Origin: Bradyrhizobium mercantei
GTDB lineage: Bacteria; Pseudomonadota; Alphaproteobacteria; Rhizobiales; Xanthobacteraceae
DNA: 64,000 nt
Assembly (NCBI RefSeq): GCF_001982635.1
Contig: NZ_MKFI01000001.1
Coordinates: 1,134,891-1,198,890, forward strand
Direction: 5' to 3'
Below the pieces are notes generated by a model, which worked only from the letters and a program-made list of their open reading frames with translations, was not told the DNA's origin and made no database searches. Shown here piece after piece: positions 41,472 through 50,994 of this stretch (its first letter is position 1; each line of letters opens with the position of its first letter). Position numbers and translations under genes: made by a program.

Positions 41472-42434
41472 TCAGTTGGTCTGCTGGATCGCCGAGAGCT
41501 CCCAATTGCCGCCGCGCTGGCGCACGAAGGTCCAGACCTCGGTGACCTCCTCCGGCTGTCCGTTGCCGCTGACCACGCGGCCGGTGCCGCGCTCGAGCAT
41601 GGTGTCGACCAGCGAGTAGCGCATCGCGACCGTCGCGTATTCGCTGTCGCCTTCGCGCCAGGCCTCCGCCAGATCGCCCTGCAAGAGCTTTACATTGGTC
41701 ACCTTGTTGGTGACGTTGCGCGCCTTGTTCTCCTCAAGATCCCTAGAGAAGTACGACACCATCTCAGGCGTCGCGAGCGTGTGCAGCTTCGCGATGTCCT
41801 CGTTGGACCACGCGGTCTGGATGTCGCCGAGCAGCCGCTCGAACGTCTCGTAGTCGCCAGGCGCGATCTCGACCGGCGCGTTCGATCCGCCGCCGAGGCC
41901 AAAGCCGAAGCCCGAGCGGGCGTTCGCCTGCGGGCCGGGGCCGACGTCGGGGCCACCCGCATAGGCGGCGGCCGGTGCATTGCGGCGCTGCCACCACGAC
42001 ATCGCGAGCCGGACCACGAGCACGATCAGGCCGATCTGCAGCAGCAGGCCGAGCATCGACGACAGGCCGCCGAGACCCGAGAACAGGCCGCCGCCGAACA
42101 GCATGCCGAACAGGCCGGCGCCAAGGAAGCCCGCGGCCAGGCCGCCGAGCAGACCACGGCCCATGCCGCCGCGGCCGAACAGGCCGCCGGAATTCGCCGC
42201 CGCCGGCGAGCCCATGTTCGGGCTACCAGGCTGGCTGAAGGTACGGTTCATCGGCGCAACCGAGCCCGGCGCGGTGCTGGTCGAGGGCGGCGCCGAGAAT
42301 GTTCGCGAGCCGCGCGAGCCGCCACCGCCAACGCGGGCGTCGGCCGCCGAAACGGTCATCATCACGGGCAGCGCCAGCGCCATCGCGACGGCGATCGCCC
42401 GAACAATTCCACGCGTGCGTTGCGAGAAATTCAT
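41472..42434 (-). CDS. Tim44-domain membrane protein
   Basis: A 320-residue exported protein. Signal peptide (about 1-32), a Gly/Ser-rich linker, a Gly-rich hydrophobic region with one or two membrane segments (about 95-145), then the Tim44-like domain (about 195-318). The domain has ETFERLLGDIQTAWSNEDIAKLHTL, TPEMVSYFSRDL and TEVWTFVRQRGGNWELSAIQQ. The Tim44 domain in mitochondria binds the import motor; in bacteria its role is unknown, perhaps lipid or protein binding at the membrane. It is monocistronic with its own terminator. Confidence 0.85.
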   Translation of the reverse strand: MNFSQRTRGIVRAIAVAMALALPVMMTVSAADARVGGGGSRGSRTFSAPPSTSTAPGSVAPMNRTFSQPGSPNMGSPAAANSGGLFGRGGMGRGLLGGLAAGFLGAGLFGMLFGGGLFSGLGGLSSMLGLLLQIGLIVLVVRLAMSWWQRRNAPAAAYAGGPDVGPGPQANARSGFGFGLGGGSNAPVEIAPGDYETFERLLGDIQTAWSNEDIAKLHTLATPEMVSYFSRDLEENKARNVTNKVTNVKLLQGDLAEAWREGDSEYATVAMRYSLVDTMLERGTGRVVSGNGQPEEVTEVWTFVRQRGGNWELSAIQQTN

Positions 42435-42676
42435 GTTGGTTTCCTCAAAGGATTCCCCGGCATGGGGAAACGCCGCTAAGATGGGCAGGGCCTGATAAAA
42501 GTGAAGCGGGAAACGGGAACCGCGGCTGCGGCCCTCGGTCGCGGTGATGTGACACTATGGTCCTTGTGGATGCGACGGCGCGTCCTACCGCGAGATGAGG
42601 CCCGGTTTCAACCGGAACAGCATCCGTCCGGAACCTCGCCAGCAAGGGCAAAACCGCGGGGAAACCCGCCGCGCGG

Positions 42677-45259
42677 CTAATTCGCCGTCATGGTTTCCTT
42701 CACCGCAGCCACCAGTTGCGTCAGCGTGAAAGGCTTCGGCAGGAATGCAAACTGCTGGTTCTCCGGCAGGCTCTTCTCGAACGCGTCCTCGGCATAACCG
42801 GAGACGAAGATGATCTTGAGCTCGGCATTGCGGCTGCGCATTTCCTTCAGCAGCGTCGGCCCGTCCATCTCCGGCATCACGACGTCGGAGACCACGAGAT
42901 CGACGGCGCCGTTCTTCTCCTCGAACGCCTCCAGCGCCTCGACGCCATTGGCGGCCTCGATCACGCTGTAGCCGCGCGAACGCAGGCCGCGCGCATTGAG
43001 CGAGCGCAGACCGTCCTCGTCCTCGACCAGCAGGATGGTGCCCTGCCCGGTGAGATCCGGCTTCGGCTTGGCAGCTTCCGCCGCGGCCGCGGCGTCCTTT
43101 GCGGCGCCGTTGCCGGCCTGCGTTTCAGGCGCGATCTCCTGCTCCTGGCGATGCCGCGGCAGATAGATCCGGAACGTGGTGCCGCCGCCCGGCACGGAAT
43201 CGACATAGACGAAGCCGCCGGTCTGCTTGACGATGCCGTAGACCGTGGACAGGCCGAGCCCGGTGCCCTTGCCGACCTCCTTGGTCGAGAAGAACGGCTC
43301 GAAGATCTTGTCGATGATCTCGTGCGGAATGCCGGTGCCGGTGTCCGAGATCTCGATCTTCACATAGTCGGCCGCCGGCATGCCCTTGTTGGCGAGCTGG
43401 GCGGCCTCCTCGGTCGGCACGTTGGCGGTGCGGATGATCAGCTTGCCGCCGTCGGGCATCGCATCGCGCGCGTTCACCGCGAGATTGACCACCACCTGCT
43501 CGAACTGCGAGACGTCGACCTTCACCGGCCACAGGTCGCGGCCATGCACGAGGTCGAGCTTGACCTTCTCGCCGATCAGCCGGCGCAGCAGCATGGTGAG
43601 ATCGCTCAATGCGTCGCCGAGATCGAGCACCTGCGGCCGCAGCGTCTGGCGGCGCGAGAACGCCAGGAGCTGCCGCACCAGCGTCGCGGCGCGGGTGGCG
43701 TTCTGCTTGATCTGCATGATGTCCTGGAACGACGGGTCGGTCGGCTTGTGCGCGTTCAGCAGGAAGTCGTTCGCCATCATGATGGCCGACAGCACGTTGT
43801 TGAAGTCGTGCGCGATGCCGCCGGCGAGCTGGCCGACCATCTCCATCTTCTGCGACTGGTTGATCTGGTTTTCCAGCGCGCGACGCTCGGTGATCTCGAG
43901 CATGTAGACGATCGCGGTCTCGGCGTCGCGCTCGTCCTTCTCGATGGTCGTGACGAAGAACTGGGCAAAGCGCTCCTTGGGCCCGTCGAGCATCACCTCG
44001 ACCGGCGCGATGTCGCCCTGCCCCTCGGCAGCCTGGTTGATCGCGGCGATCAGGAGGCCACGGTCGCGCGGATTGACCGCGCGGAAAATCGACTTGGCCG
44101 CGCCGCCGTCGCCGTTCAGCCCCTGCGCCAGCTTGGCGTAGCGCGCATTGGCGCCGACCACATTGCCGCCGCGGTCGACGGTCGCGATCGCCATCGGCGT
44201 ATGGTCGAAGAAGCGCATGAAGCGCACCTCGGCGGCGCGCTCCGGATCGGAATGCTCGTCGCGGGCGCGGCTGATCACCAGCGTGCGCGAGGCGCCCGCC
44301 GCGCCGTCGGCGCCGAAGGCGAGCTTGTGATAGAGCCGCACCGGCACGGTCTTGCCGCCGCGCATGCGCAGGTCGATATCGAACACCTCGGTCTTGACCT
44401 CGCCGGGCACCGCCGCAATCGAGGTCAGGAGCGCCGCGCCGTCGCCCGAGACGATATCGGTCAGCTTCAGCCCGCCCGACCCGATCTCGGCCAGGTCATA
44501 GTCCAGCCAATTGGCCAGCGTGGCGTTGACATAGGCGATCTCGCCGGCCGGATTGACCGAGAAGAAGCCGCATGGCGCGTGATCGAGATATTCGATCGCG
44601 TGCCGCAGTTCCTGGAACACGTCTTCCTGGCGCTCACGGTCGCGGGTGATGTCGGCGATCGACCACACCGCATATCTGGCGTCGCGCTTGCCCTCGCCGA
44701 GCGGACGGACCCGCAGCCGCAGCCAACGGCCCTGCCCGGCTTCGCGCCCGGCGACGCGGACCTCCTCCTGCTGCCGCTTGCCCTCGCGCGCCGCCTTCAG
44801 GAGGCGGAACACCGCCTCAGACACGTCGGGGTTGCCGATGAAGACACGCTCGACGGGACGGACGTCCTGCGGGCCGGCCGCGCCGGTCAGCGTCAGATAG
44901 GCGGCATTGGAATAGACCACGTGGCCGCGGGAGTCGGTGACCACGAGCCCTTCCTGGGCCTGGTCGGCGATCCGTGCCATCACGGGATCGTCGGTGGCGC
45001 GGTCGGAGAAGCGGATGATGCCGGCGGCCAGCGCGAACAGGTTGAACAGGCCGACGGTGGCGAGCAGCGCCAGCACGGCGAGGATATAGGGCTGCGCCTG
45101 GGTGCGGCCGATGGTCATCAGCCAGACTGCCACAGCGACGATGCCGATGGCGATCAGGACCACCAGCAGGATGCTGCCGCTCCGCCGCGCTGGCCCGTGG
45201 GCCACGAACGGCTCGGTCACGGGAGGATCGTTGCTATCGGCGGTCATCTGGAGAGACAT
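42677..45259 (-). CDS. cckA: Hybrid histidine kinase CckA
   Basis: An 860-residue membrane-bound hybrid sensor kinase. Two membrane helices (about 30-50 and 58-80), then PAS-like domains (about 95-455), then HisKA with His484 in [13 protein letters not shown], the HATPase_c domain with [18 protein letters not shown] (665-682), and a receiver domain with Asp792 in [14 protein letters not shown]. This matches CckA, which phosphorylates CtrA via ChpT. It sits 130 bp after the stop of flhB in the same direction. Two CtrA boxes elsewhere in the window fit that role. It is assigned by domain order and synteny. Confidence 0.9.
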   Translation of the reverse strand: MSLQMTADSNDPPVTEPFVAHGPARRSGSILLVVLIAIGIVAVAVWLMTIGRTQAQPYILAVLALLATVGLFNLFALAAGIIRFSDRATDDPVMARIADQAQEGLVVTDSRGHVVYSNAAYLTLTGAAGPQDVRPVERVFIGNPDVSEAVFRLLKAAREGKRQQEEVRVAGREAGQGRWLRLRVRPLGEGKRDARYAVWSIADITRDRERQEDVFQELRHAIEYLDHAPCGFFSVNPAGEIAYVNATLANWLDYDLAEIGSGGLKLTDIVSGDGAALLTSIAAVPGEVKTEVFDIDLRMRGGKTVPVRLYHKLAFGADGAAGASRTLVISRARDEHSDPERAAEVRFMRFFDHTPMAIATVDRGGNVVGANARYAKLAQGLNGDGGAAKSIFRAVNPRDRGLLIAAINQAAEGQGDIAPVEVMLDGPKERFAQFFVTTIEKDERDAETAIVYMLEITERRALENQINQSQKMEMVGQLAGGIAHDFNNVLSAIMMANDFLLNAHKPTDPSFQDIMQIKQNATRAATLVRQLLAFSRRQTLRPQVLDLGDALSDLTMLLRRLIGEKVKLDLVHGRDLWPVKVDVSQFEQVVVNLAVNARDAMPDGGKLIIRTANVPTEEAAQLANKGMPAADYVKIEISDTGTGIPHEIIDKIFEPFFSTKEVGKGTGLGLSTVYGIVKQTGGFVYVDSVPGGGTTFRIYLPRHRQEQEIAPETQAGNGAAKDAAAAAEAAKPKPDLTGQGTILLVEDEDGLRSLNARGLRSRGYSVIEAANGVEALEAFEEKNGAVDLVVSDVVMPEMDGPTLLKEMRSRNAELKIIFVSGYAEDAFEKSLPENQQFAFLPKPFTLTQLVAAVKETMTAN

Positions 45260-45388
45260 GGCTCGTCTGCATCACGAAGGCGACCGGCCGGCCACCTTGC
45301 TCCTGAGTGCCTGAATCGGACCCGAAAACGCAAGTCCATCAGGCGGCGATTTCGCAAGTTACGCGCATTTCAAGCGGTTTTCCGCCCC

Positions 45389-46462
45389 TTAGTGCCGCAG
45401 GCCGGACAGCCCGCGCCTCAGCCGCATCACGTAACCGATGATTTCGGCAACCGCATGATAGTGCTCGACCGGGATTTCCTTGTCGATGTCGACGGTCGCA
45501 TAGAGCGCCCTGGCCAGTGGCACGTTCTCCACGATCGGAATGTCGTGCTCCTTGGCGATCTCCCTGATCCTGAAAGCGAGGACGTCGACGCCCTTGGCGA
45601 CGCAGATCGGCGCCGACATGCTGCGGTCATAGGCCAGCGCGACCGAATAGTGGGTCGGGTTGGTGATGATCACCGAGGCCTTCGGAACCTGGGCCATCAT
45701 GCGCTTCTTGGCGCGCTGCACCCGCAACTGCTTGATCCTGCCCTTGACGTGCGGGTCGCCTTCCGACTGCTTGAACTCCTCTTTCATCTCCTGCAGCGAC
45801 ATCTTGTGACGCTCGTACCAGGTACGGTACTGGAAGAAGTAATCGGCGATCGCAACCACGGCCAGGATCGCGACCACCGCCGCCAGCAGGTGCACCGTCA
45901 TGCCGGTGATGGCGGGCAACAGCTCGGCCGGATCGACCCGCAGGAACGATTCCATCCGCATCCGGTCCGGCCACAGCACCATGACCATCACGGCGCCGAG
46001 CGCGATCAGCTTGAACAGGCCTTTCAGGAAGTTCGCCACCGCCTGCTTGCCGAACAGCCGCTTGAAGCCGGCCGCCGGCGAGATCTTAGAGAATTTCGGT
46101 TTCAGCTGCTCGCCCGACCACACCAGCTGATGCTGGATCATGTTGCCGGCAACCGCGGCCAGCGCCAGCATCAGGAACGGCACGCCGATCGCGGCGACCA
46201 CGGCGTAGCCGAGCGTCTGGGTCAGTTGAAGCAGGCCGGCACCGTCGGTGCGGATCATCCATGAATTGGCGATCAAGTTGCGTAACGGCATCAAGATGCC
46301 GCTGCCGATCGAGCCTGAGAAGGTCGACAGCACCAGCGTGGCGCCGGCGATCACGAACCAGGTGTTGACCTCCTGGCTCTTGACGACGTCGCCTTTCTCA
46401 AGGGCTTCGTCGAGACGTTTTTGCGTAGGGTCTTCTGTTTTGTCTTCGGTATCGTCGGCCAT
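45389..46462 (-). CDS. flhB: Flagellar export protein FlhB
   Basis: A 357-residue FlhB. It has a hydrophilic N-terminus (ADDTEDKTEDPTQKRLDEA), four membrane segments, and a cytoplasmic domain with the self-cleaving NPTH motif at 268-271 (ITNPTHYSVAL). FlhB forms the export gate with FlhA and switches substrate specificity. It ends the flgB-flgC-fliE-fliQ-fliR-flhB operon. The spacing to fliR is only 10 bp, which fits one transcript. Sequence length and motif are normal. Confidence 0.95.
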   Translation of the reverse strand: MADDTEDKTEDPTQKRLDEALEKGDVVKSQEVNTWFVIAGATLVLSTFSGSIGSGILMPLRNLIANSWMIRTDGAGLLQLTQTLGYAVVAAIGVPFLMLALAAVAGNMIQHQLVWSGEQLKPKFSKISPAAGFKRLFGKQAVANFLKGLFKLIALGAVMVMVLWPDRMRMESFLRVDPAELLPAITGMTVHLLAAVVAILAVVAIADYFFQYRTWYERHKMSLQEMKEEFKQSEGDPHVKGRIKQLRVQRAKKRMMAQVPKASVIITNPTHYSVALAYDRSMSAPICVAKGVDVLAFRIREIAKEHDIPIVENVPLARALYATVDIDKEIPVEHYHAVAEIIGYVMRLRRGLSGLRH

Positions 46463-46472
46463 AGGCTCTCCC

Positions 46473-47243
46473 CTAGTTCATCGGAGCGAGCTGGCGCATG
46501 ACGCCGAGGAAGTAGTCGAGATAGGTGTTCATCATAGCGGCGAGCACGACGCCGAAGATCAGGAAGCCGATCATGATCGAGAGCGGCACGCCGACGAAGT
46601 AGACCTGCATCTGCGGCATCAGCCGCGCCAGCACGCCGAGCCCGATGTTGAAGACGAGGCCGAACACCAGGAACGGCGCCGACAATTGCAGGCCGATCTT
46701 GAAGGCCGCGGAGAAGGCTGAGGTCGCAAGGGCTGCGACGTCGCCGGTCGGCATGATCTCGCCCGGCGAGAAGATGCGGTAGCTCTCGCTCAGCGCCGCG
46801 ATGACCAGATAGTGGCTGTCGGTGGCAAACAGCAGCGTCAGGCCGAGGATGGTGAGGAAGTTGCCGACGATCTGGCCCTGCTGGCCCTGGGTCGGATCGA
46901 CGGCGGTGACGAAGCCGAGGCCGAGCTGCTGCGCGATCACGGAGCCCGCGACGTTGAGCGCCGACAGCGTCACCCGCGCGGTCGCGCCAAGCACGATGCC
47001 GATGATGAGCTCATGCACCATCAGGACGCCGAGCGAGGATATCGACGTCAGATCGACGTGATAGGCGTTGCGATGCAGGGGCAGGATGATCAGCGTCAGC
47101 AGCAGCGCGATCGACAGCTTGACGCGCGCCGGGATGTTGCTTTCGCCGAAACCGGGCAGCAGCATCACCATCGCGCCCACGCGCGCGAAGACCAGCACGA
47201 AGATTGCGGCCAGCGCCGGCAGCAGGGAGACATCGATGCGCAT
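46473..47243 (-). CDS. fliR: Flagellar export protein FliR
   Basis: A 256-residue membrane protein with six predicted helices, of the FliR/SpaR family. It has VFARVGAMVMLLPGFGESNIPARVKLS near the N-terminus and the family's conserved AQQLGLGFVTAVDPTQ. It forms the export gate with FliP and FliQ. fliQ is 18 bp upstream and flhB 10 bp downstream, so all three are in one transcript. Start at 47243. Confidence 0.95.
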   Translation of the reverse strand: MRIDVSLLPALAAIFVLVFARVGAMVMLLPGFGESNIPARVKLSIALLLTLIILPLHRNAYHVDLTSISSLGVLMVHELIIGIVLGATARVTLSALNVAGSVIAQQLGLGFVTAVDPTQGQQGQIVGNFLTILGLTLLFATDSHYLVIAALSESYRIFSPGEIMPTGDVAALATSAFSAAFKIGLQLSAPFLVFGLVFNIGLGVLARLMPQMQVYFVGVPLSIMIGFLIFGVVLAAMMNTYLDYFLGVMRQLAPMN

Positions 47244-47261
47244 GACCGCGGCATTAGTGCA

Positions 47262-47525
47262 TCAACCGCCGATGATTCGCGACGAAATCCGCATCATGTG
47301 GCTGCTGAGCGAATCTGCCATGAACGGCAGCGCCAGCAGCAATGTGACAAAGATCGCGAGGATCTTCGGCACGAAGACCAGCGTCTGTTCCTGGATCTGG
47401 GTCAGCGCCTGGAACAGCGACACCACGACGCCGACCACGAGGCCGACCACCATCAAGGGCGATGACACGATCACGATGGTCCAGATCGCATCGCGCGCCA
47501 CGTCGAGAGTTTCAGGACCGGTCAT
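47262..47525 (-). CDS. fliQ: Flagellar export protein FliQ
   Basis: An 87-residue protein with two membrane helices, as in FliQ/SpaQ. It has TGPETLDVARDAIWTIVIVSSPLM, then GLVVGVVVSLFQALTQIQEQTLVFVPK, the family's signature. It is part of the FliP-FliQ-FliR export gate. The start at 47525 begins the family's normal N-terminus; the frame is open upstream through a repeat. The repeat at 47556-47636 separates it from fliE without ending the operon, at least by orientation. Confidence 0.95.
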   Translation of the reverse strand: MTGPETLDVARDAIWTIVIVSSPLMVVGLVVGVVVSLFQALTQIQEQTLVFVPKILAIFVTLLLALPFMADSLSSHMMRISSRIIGG

Positions 47526-47555
47526 TGTTGTTCTCGCTGTTGGTTGTCTTGCACT

Positions 47556-47636
47556 GTCGTTCCGGGGCGATGCAAAGCATCGAACCCGGAGCCTCGAGAT
47601 CCCGGGTTCGATGCTACGCATCGCCCCGGGATGACG
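47556..47636. repeat. Double-stem palindromic repeat between fliE and fliQ
   Basis: GTCGTTCCGGGGCGATGC pairs with GCATCGCCCCGGGATGAC at the ends, and CATCGAACCCGG pairs with CCGGGTTCGATG inside. The element lies inside the flagellar operon, in the gap between fliE (start side 47963, stop 47649) and fliQ. It could create an internal processing or attenuation point. Confidence 0.8.
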
Positions 47637-47648
47637 TCGCAAGCGACG

Positions 47649-47963
47649 TCAAATCGGCATCTTCATGATGTCTTCGTAGGCCTGGATCACGCGGTCGCGG
47701 ACTGAGACCAGCGTCGAGACCGCAACGTCGGTGTCGGCGACCGCCGTCACCACGTCCATCACGTTCGCCTTGCCCGAGGCCATCGCCATGGTCTGCGCAT
47801 CGGACTTCTTGCCGGCTTCCAGCACGCTGCCGACGGAGTCCTTGAGCAGCGCGCTGAAGGACGGACCGGTGACGGCCTGCGCGCCGGCCTTCTCGGCGCC
47901 GCCGCGCTCCATCATCTTTGCGAGGCTGGCGTAGGCGTTGGCGGCAACTGTCGGTGTAGCCAT
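47649..47963 (-). CDS. fliE: Flagellar hook-basal body protein FliE
   Basis: A 104-residue FliE. It has a disordered N-terminus and a helical C-terminal half with FSALLKDSVGSVLEAGKKSD and ANVMDVVTAVADTDVAVSTLVSVRDRVIQAYEDIMKM. FliE links the MS ring to the rod. It is preceded by flgC (27-bp gap) and followed by fliQ across a repeat. Length and order are normal. Confidence 0.95.
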   Translation of the reverse strand: MATPTVAANAYASLAKMMERGGAEKAGAQAVTGPSFSALLKDSVGSVLEAGKKSDAQTMAMASGKANVMDVVTAVADTDVAVSTLVSVRDRVIQAYEDIMKMPI

Positions 47964-47989
47964 GAGTTACGTTCCCTGTTCTTGTTGCG

Positions 47990-48415
47990 TCAGGACTTGA
48001 GGATGTCGAGCGTGCGCTGGATCATCCGCCGCGTCGCGCTGATGATGTTGAGGTTCGCCTCGTAGGAGCGCTGGGCGTCGCGCATATCGGTCATTTCGAC
48101 CATCGAATTGACGTTCGGATATTTGACGTTGCCGGAGGCGTCGGCCGCCGGATTGCCCGGCTCGTGCTTGACGCGGAATGACGACTGGTCGGGGCGGATC
48201 CGGCCGAGCGTCACGACCTGGGCGTCGAGCGTGCGATCGAGCGCTGACGAAAAGGTCGGCACCTTGCGGCGGTAGGGATCGCCGCCCGCGGTCTGCGCTG
48301 TCGAATCAGCGTTGGCGATATTTTCCGAGATCACCCGCATCCGTCCCGCCTGGGCGCGCAGGCCCGAGGTCGCGATGCTCATCGAGCGGGCGAAATCGCT
48401 TGTTCCATCTGCCAT
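47990..48415 (-). CDS. flgC: Flagellar proximal rod protein FlgC
   Basis: A 141-residue rod protein. The family's N-terminal motif FARSMSIATSGLRAQAGRMRVISENIANADS and the C-terminal VNSMVEMTDMRDAQRSYEANLNIISATRRM are clear. It builds the proximal rod with FlgB and FlgF. It is 30 bp downstream of flgB. Start at 48415 (ATG) as in other FlgC proteins. Confidence 0.95.
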   Translation of the reverse strand: MADGTSDFARSMSIATSGLRAQAGRMRVISENIANADSTAQTAGGDPYRRKVPTFSSALDRTLDAQVVTLGRIRPDQSSFRVKHEPGNPAADASGNVKYPNVNSMVEMTDMRDAQRSYEANLNIISATRRMIQRTLDILKS

Positions 48416-48445
48416 GGGATCCTCCTGCCGCCGCCGTTAGGTGGC

Positions 48446-48856
48446 CTAGCCCTTGCCGATCGCGGTTTTCAGCAGATGCAGGCTCTTGCTGTAGAGCGAG
48501 GTGACCGCCGCGAAGTCCATCTGGTTGGCCGACACCTTCATCATCTGCTCCTCGAGATTGACCGCGTTGCCGGCCGGCCGGGTCTGGAACCCGCTCTTGC
48601 CGCGGTCATTGTCGAATGTGTCTGCCGCGCCGGAGGCCGCCATGTGGGTGGCGCTGGTCTGCATCATCGGCAGCGTCCCCATGCCGCCGCCCACCGTCGT
48701 GCCAGCCCGGTCGAACTTCGGCTCGACCAGGTCGTGCGGCCGGAAGTTCGGCGTATCGGAATTGGAAATGTTCTCGGCGAGCACCCGCTGGCGCTCCTGA
48801 TGCCACTGCATCTTGGTGCGCAACGCCGACAGGATCGGGAGATCGTTCATGGCCAT
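48446..48856 (-). CDS. flgB: Flagellar proximal rod protein FlgB
   Basis: A 136-residue rod protein. It has LPILSALRTKMQWHQERQRVLAENISNSDTPNF near the N-terminus, the FlgB signature, and C-terminal QMMKVSANQMDFAAVTSLYSKSLHLLKTAI. It is the first gene of the operon. The CtrA box TTAA-N7-TTAA at 48918-48932 lies 62 bp before its start, so the whole operon is likely activated or timed by CtrA. Confidence 0.95.
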   Translation of the reverse strand: MAMNDLPILSALRTKMQWHQERQRVLAENISNSDTPNFRPHDLVEPKFDRAGTTVGGGMGTLPMMQTSATHMAASGAADTFDNDRGKSGFQTRPAGNAVNLEEQMMKVSANQMDFAAVTSLYSKSLHLLKTAIGKG

Positions 48857-49197
48857 CGCCGCGGCTCCGTTAACCTCTGGGCTCTTCCGAGGTAGGCAGA
48901 ATTTGCCCGGTGTATGGTTAACGGATGGTTAAAATGCCGGACGGATCCGTGGAGAACGCCGCAACTGCGGCCTGCGAGCGCATTTTCGCCACGAATGCTG
49001 CGTTAACCAGCACAAACCAAGACAGCGTGGGGCGCTGAGAAGTCGTTTTGGGACAAGCGATTCTTGGTTTATTAATAGAACACTCGGCTGCAAGCCGCTG
49101 GGAATTAAGAAATAAGGCGAATCTCGGGCGCGATTCGCTGCGCAAACCGCACCTATCAATCCGCGCTCGTTGATGGCGGAAGCTGAGGAAGGCCAAG
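48857..49197. other. Divergent regulatory region between flgB and fliO
   Basis: No gene is seen. It holds the CtrA-type box at 48918-48932 about 60 bp before flgB and about 265 bp before fliO. A GTTAACC segment (48869-48875) could be a further half-site. The stretch nearest to fliO (about 49060-49195) has no motif I recognise with confidence. Confidence 0.6.
48918..48932. promoter_or_regulatory. CtrA-type box upstream of flgB
   Basis: TTAA (48918-48921), 7 bp, TTAA (48929-48932). Read on the minus strand it starts TTAACCAT, which is the canonical CtrA half-site. It is 62 bp upstream of the flgB start codon. Confidence 0.7.
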
Positions 49198-50160
49198 ATG
49201 GCCGGGGACTCCAATATGCAGGTCATTACATTCGTCTTGGCGTTCGTCGTCGTGCTGGCGCTGATCGGCGTCACCGCATGGCTCGTTCGCCGCTTCGCCG
49301 GAAACCGGCTCGGGGCCAACGCCAACCGCGGACGCATGCCGCGTCTGGCGGTGATCGATGCGGCCGCCGTCGACGGCCGCCGCCGCCTGGTGCTGGTCCG
49401 CCGAGACAACATCGAGCATCTCCTGATGATCGGCGGCCCCACCGACATCGTCGTCGAGCCGAACATCGTCCGCGCCATGCCCGGCCGCGATCAGATGTCG
49501 ACCCGTCCCGCGGTCGCCCCCGAGGCTGCGCTGCCGCGCGCCGCGCCGCTCCCGGATACGGCCTGGAACGAGAGCGAAGCCGCCCGCGCCGAGAATTTCG
49601 ACCTTCCCGAGCCGGAGCTGCCGCCGCGCCCGGCGCGCCCCTCCTTCGCCGACGAACTGCGCCGGCCCCCGCCGCCGCTCGCCGAGCGTCGTAGCGATCC
49701 GCTCACGGGCTTCACGCCCGAGCGCGGCGAGCCGCGGCCCGATCCGATGCCGCCGCGTCTGCCGCCGCGCTCCGAGCCCGTCGTCCCGCGTCCGCCGCGC
49801 GCTGCCGAGCCGCCGAAAGCGCCGCCGCCGCTGCGCGCGCCCGAGCGCGCCGTGACACCGCCGCCTCCGCCTCCCCCTGCGCCGCCGCCGGTCGCAACGC
49901 AGGCACCTCCGGCCGCGCCGCCGCCGGCCTCGAACGCCGATGCCAATCTCGCCGAGATGGCGCAGCGGCTCGAGGCGGCACTGCGCCGTCCGACCGGCCC
50001 CGGTGAGACCGTCGCGCCGCCGGTTGCCCCCGAGGCACCACCGGTTCGTGCACCGCGCAGCGAGCAGCCCACCCCGCCCGCCGGCGGACAGAAGACCGGT
50101 TTCGAGAATCTCGAGGACGAGATGGCCTCGCTGCTCGGCCGACCGAAGAACCCTTCGTGA
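49198..50160 (+). CDS. fliO: FliO-like flagellar protein with long proline-rich C-terminus
   Basis: A 320-residue protein with an N-terminal membrane helix (about 9-27), then a small FliO-like domain (RMPRLAVIDAAAVDGRRRLVLVRRDNIEHLLMIGG, about 42-80). After that it has a very long disordered region rich in Pro, Arg and Glu (about 100-300). Classical FliO proteins are about 100-140 residues, so the tail is unusual. The fliP start codon overlaps the stop (GTGA), so both are translated from one transcript. FliO stabilises the FliP ring. The assignment rests on position and the short N-terminal domain. Confidence 0.8.
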   Translation: MAGDSNMQVITFVLAFVVVLALIGVTAWLVRRFAGNRLGANANRGRMPRLAVIDAAAVDGRRRLVLVRRDNIEHLLMIGGPTDIVVEPNIVRAMPGRDQMSTRPAVAPEAALPRAAPLPDTAWNESEAARAENFDLPEPELPPRPARPSFADELRRPPPPLAERRSDPLTGFTPERGEPRPDPMPPRLPPRSEPVVPRPPRAAEPPKAPPPLRAPERAVTPPPPPPPAPPPVATQAPPAAPPPASNADANLAEMAQRLEAALRRPTGPGETVAPPVAPEAPPVRAPRSEQPTPPAGGQKTGFENLEDEMASLLGRPKNPS

Positions 50161-50909
50161 GGTTCTGGGCAGTCCCGCGTAGAGTTTTTTTCATCGCTGT
50201 CCTGATCGCCGCCGGATCCTTCGCCGATCCGGCGATGGCGCAGGACATCTCCATCAATCTCGGCGGCGGCAATGGCGGCGTGACCGAGCGCGCGATCCAG
50301 CTGATCGCGCTGCTCACGGTGTTGTCGATCGCGCCGTCGATCCTGGTCATGATGACGTCGTTCACGCGCATCGTGGTCGTGCTGTCGCTGCTGCGCACCG
50401 CGCTCGGCACCGCGACCGCGCCGCCGAACTCGGTGATGATCGCGCTGGCGATGTTCCTCACCGCCTTCGTGATGGGGCCGGTGCTGCAGAAATCCTATGA
50501 CGACGGCATCAAGCCCTTGGTCGCCAACCAGATCGGCGTCGAGGAGGCGTTGCAGCGCGCCTCGGTGCCGCTGCGCGGCTTCATGCAGAAGAACGTCCGC
50601 GAGAAGGACCTGAAGCTGTTCATGGACCTCTCGGGCGAGCCGCCGCCGGCGACGCCGGAGGAGATGTCGCTGCGCATCCTGGTGCCGGCCTTCATGATCT
50701 CGGAATTGAAGCGCGCCTTCGAGATCGGCTTCCTGTTATTCCTGCCGTTCCTGATCATCGACCTCGTGGTCGCCTCGGTCCTGATGTCGATGGGCATGAT
50801 GATGCTGCCGCCGGTCGTGGTCTCGCTGCCGTTCAAGCTGATCTTCTTCGTCCTGGTCGACGGCTGGGCGCTGGTCGCCGGCAGCCTGGTGCAGAGTTAC
50901 GGAGGGTAG
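50157..50909 (+). CDS. fliP: Flagellar export protein FliP
   Basis: A 250-residue FliP with signal peptide and four membrane helices. It has the family's LLTVLSIAPSILVMMTSFTRIVVVLSLLRTALGT and AFMISELKRAFEIGFLLFLPFLIIDLVVASVLMSMGMMMLPP. It is the main component of the export gate pore. It starts with GTG at 50157, overlapping fliO's stop. It is divergent from the flgB operon, with a shared region of 341 bp. Confidence 0.95.
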   Translation: MRFWAVPRRVFFIAVLIAAGSFADPAMAQDISINLGGGNGGVTERAIQLIALLTVLSIAPSILVMMTSFTRIVVVLSLLRTALGTATAPPNSVMIALAMFLTAFVMGPVLQKSYDDGIKPLVANQIGVEEALQRASVPLRGFMQKNVREKDLKLFMDLSGEPPPATPEEMSLRILVPAFMISELKRAFEIGFLLFLPFLIIDLVVASVLMSMGMMMLPPVVVSLPFKLIFFVLVDGWALVAGSLVQSYGG

Positions 50910-50994
50910 CCCCGCGAAACATTCATGGCCCGTCAGCTGGATCGGCCGTGCCGTTGCACTATCATGCGCGGCACCGCATCCAGGGAGCCGTGCC

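Noticed and set aside
42716..46264. A very long open frame on the plus strand (1182 codons) opposite cckA and flhB
   Set aside because: Its translation is Arg/His/Asp-rich without any domain, and the minus strand encodes two complete, recognisable proteins. It is a high-GC shadow frame.
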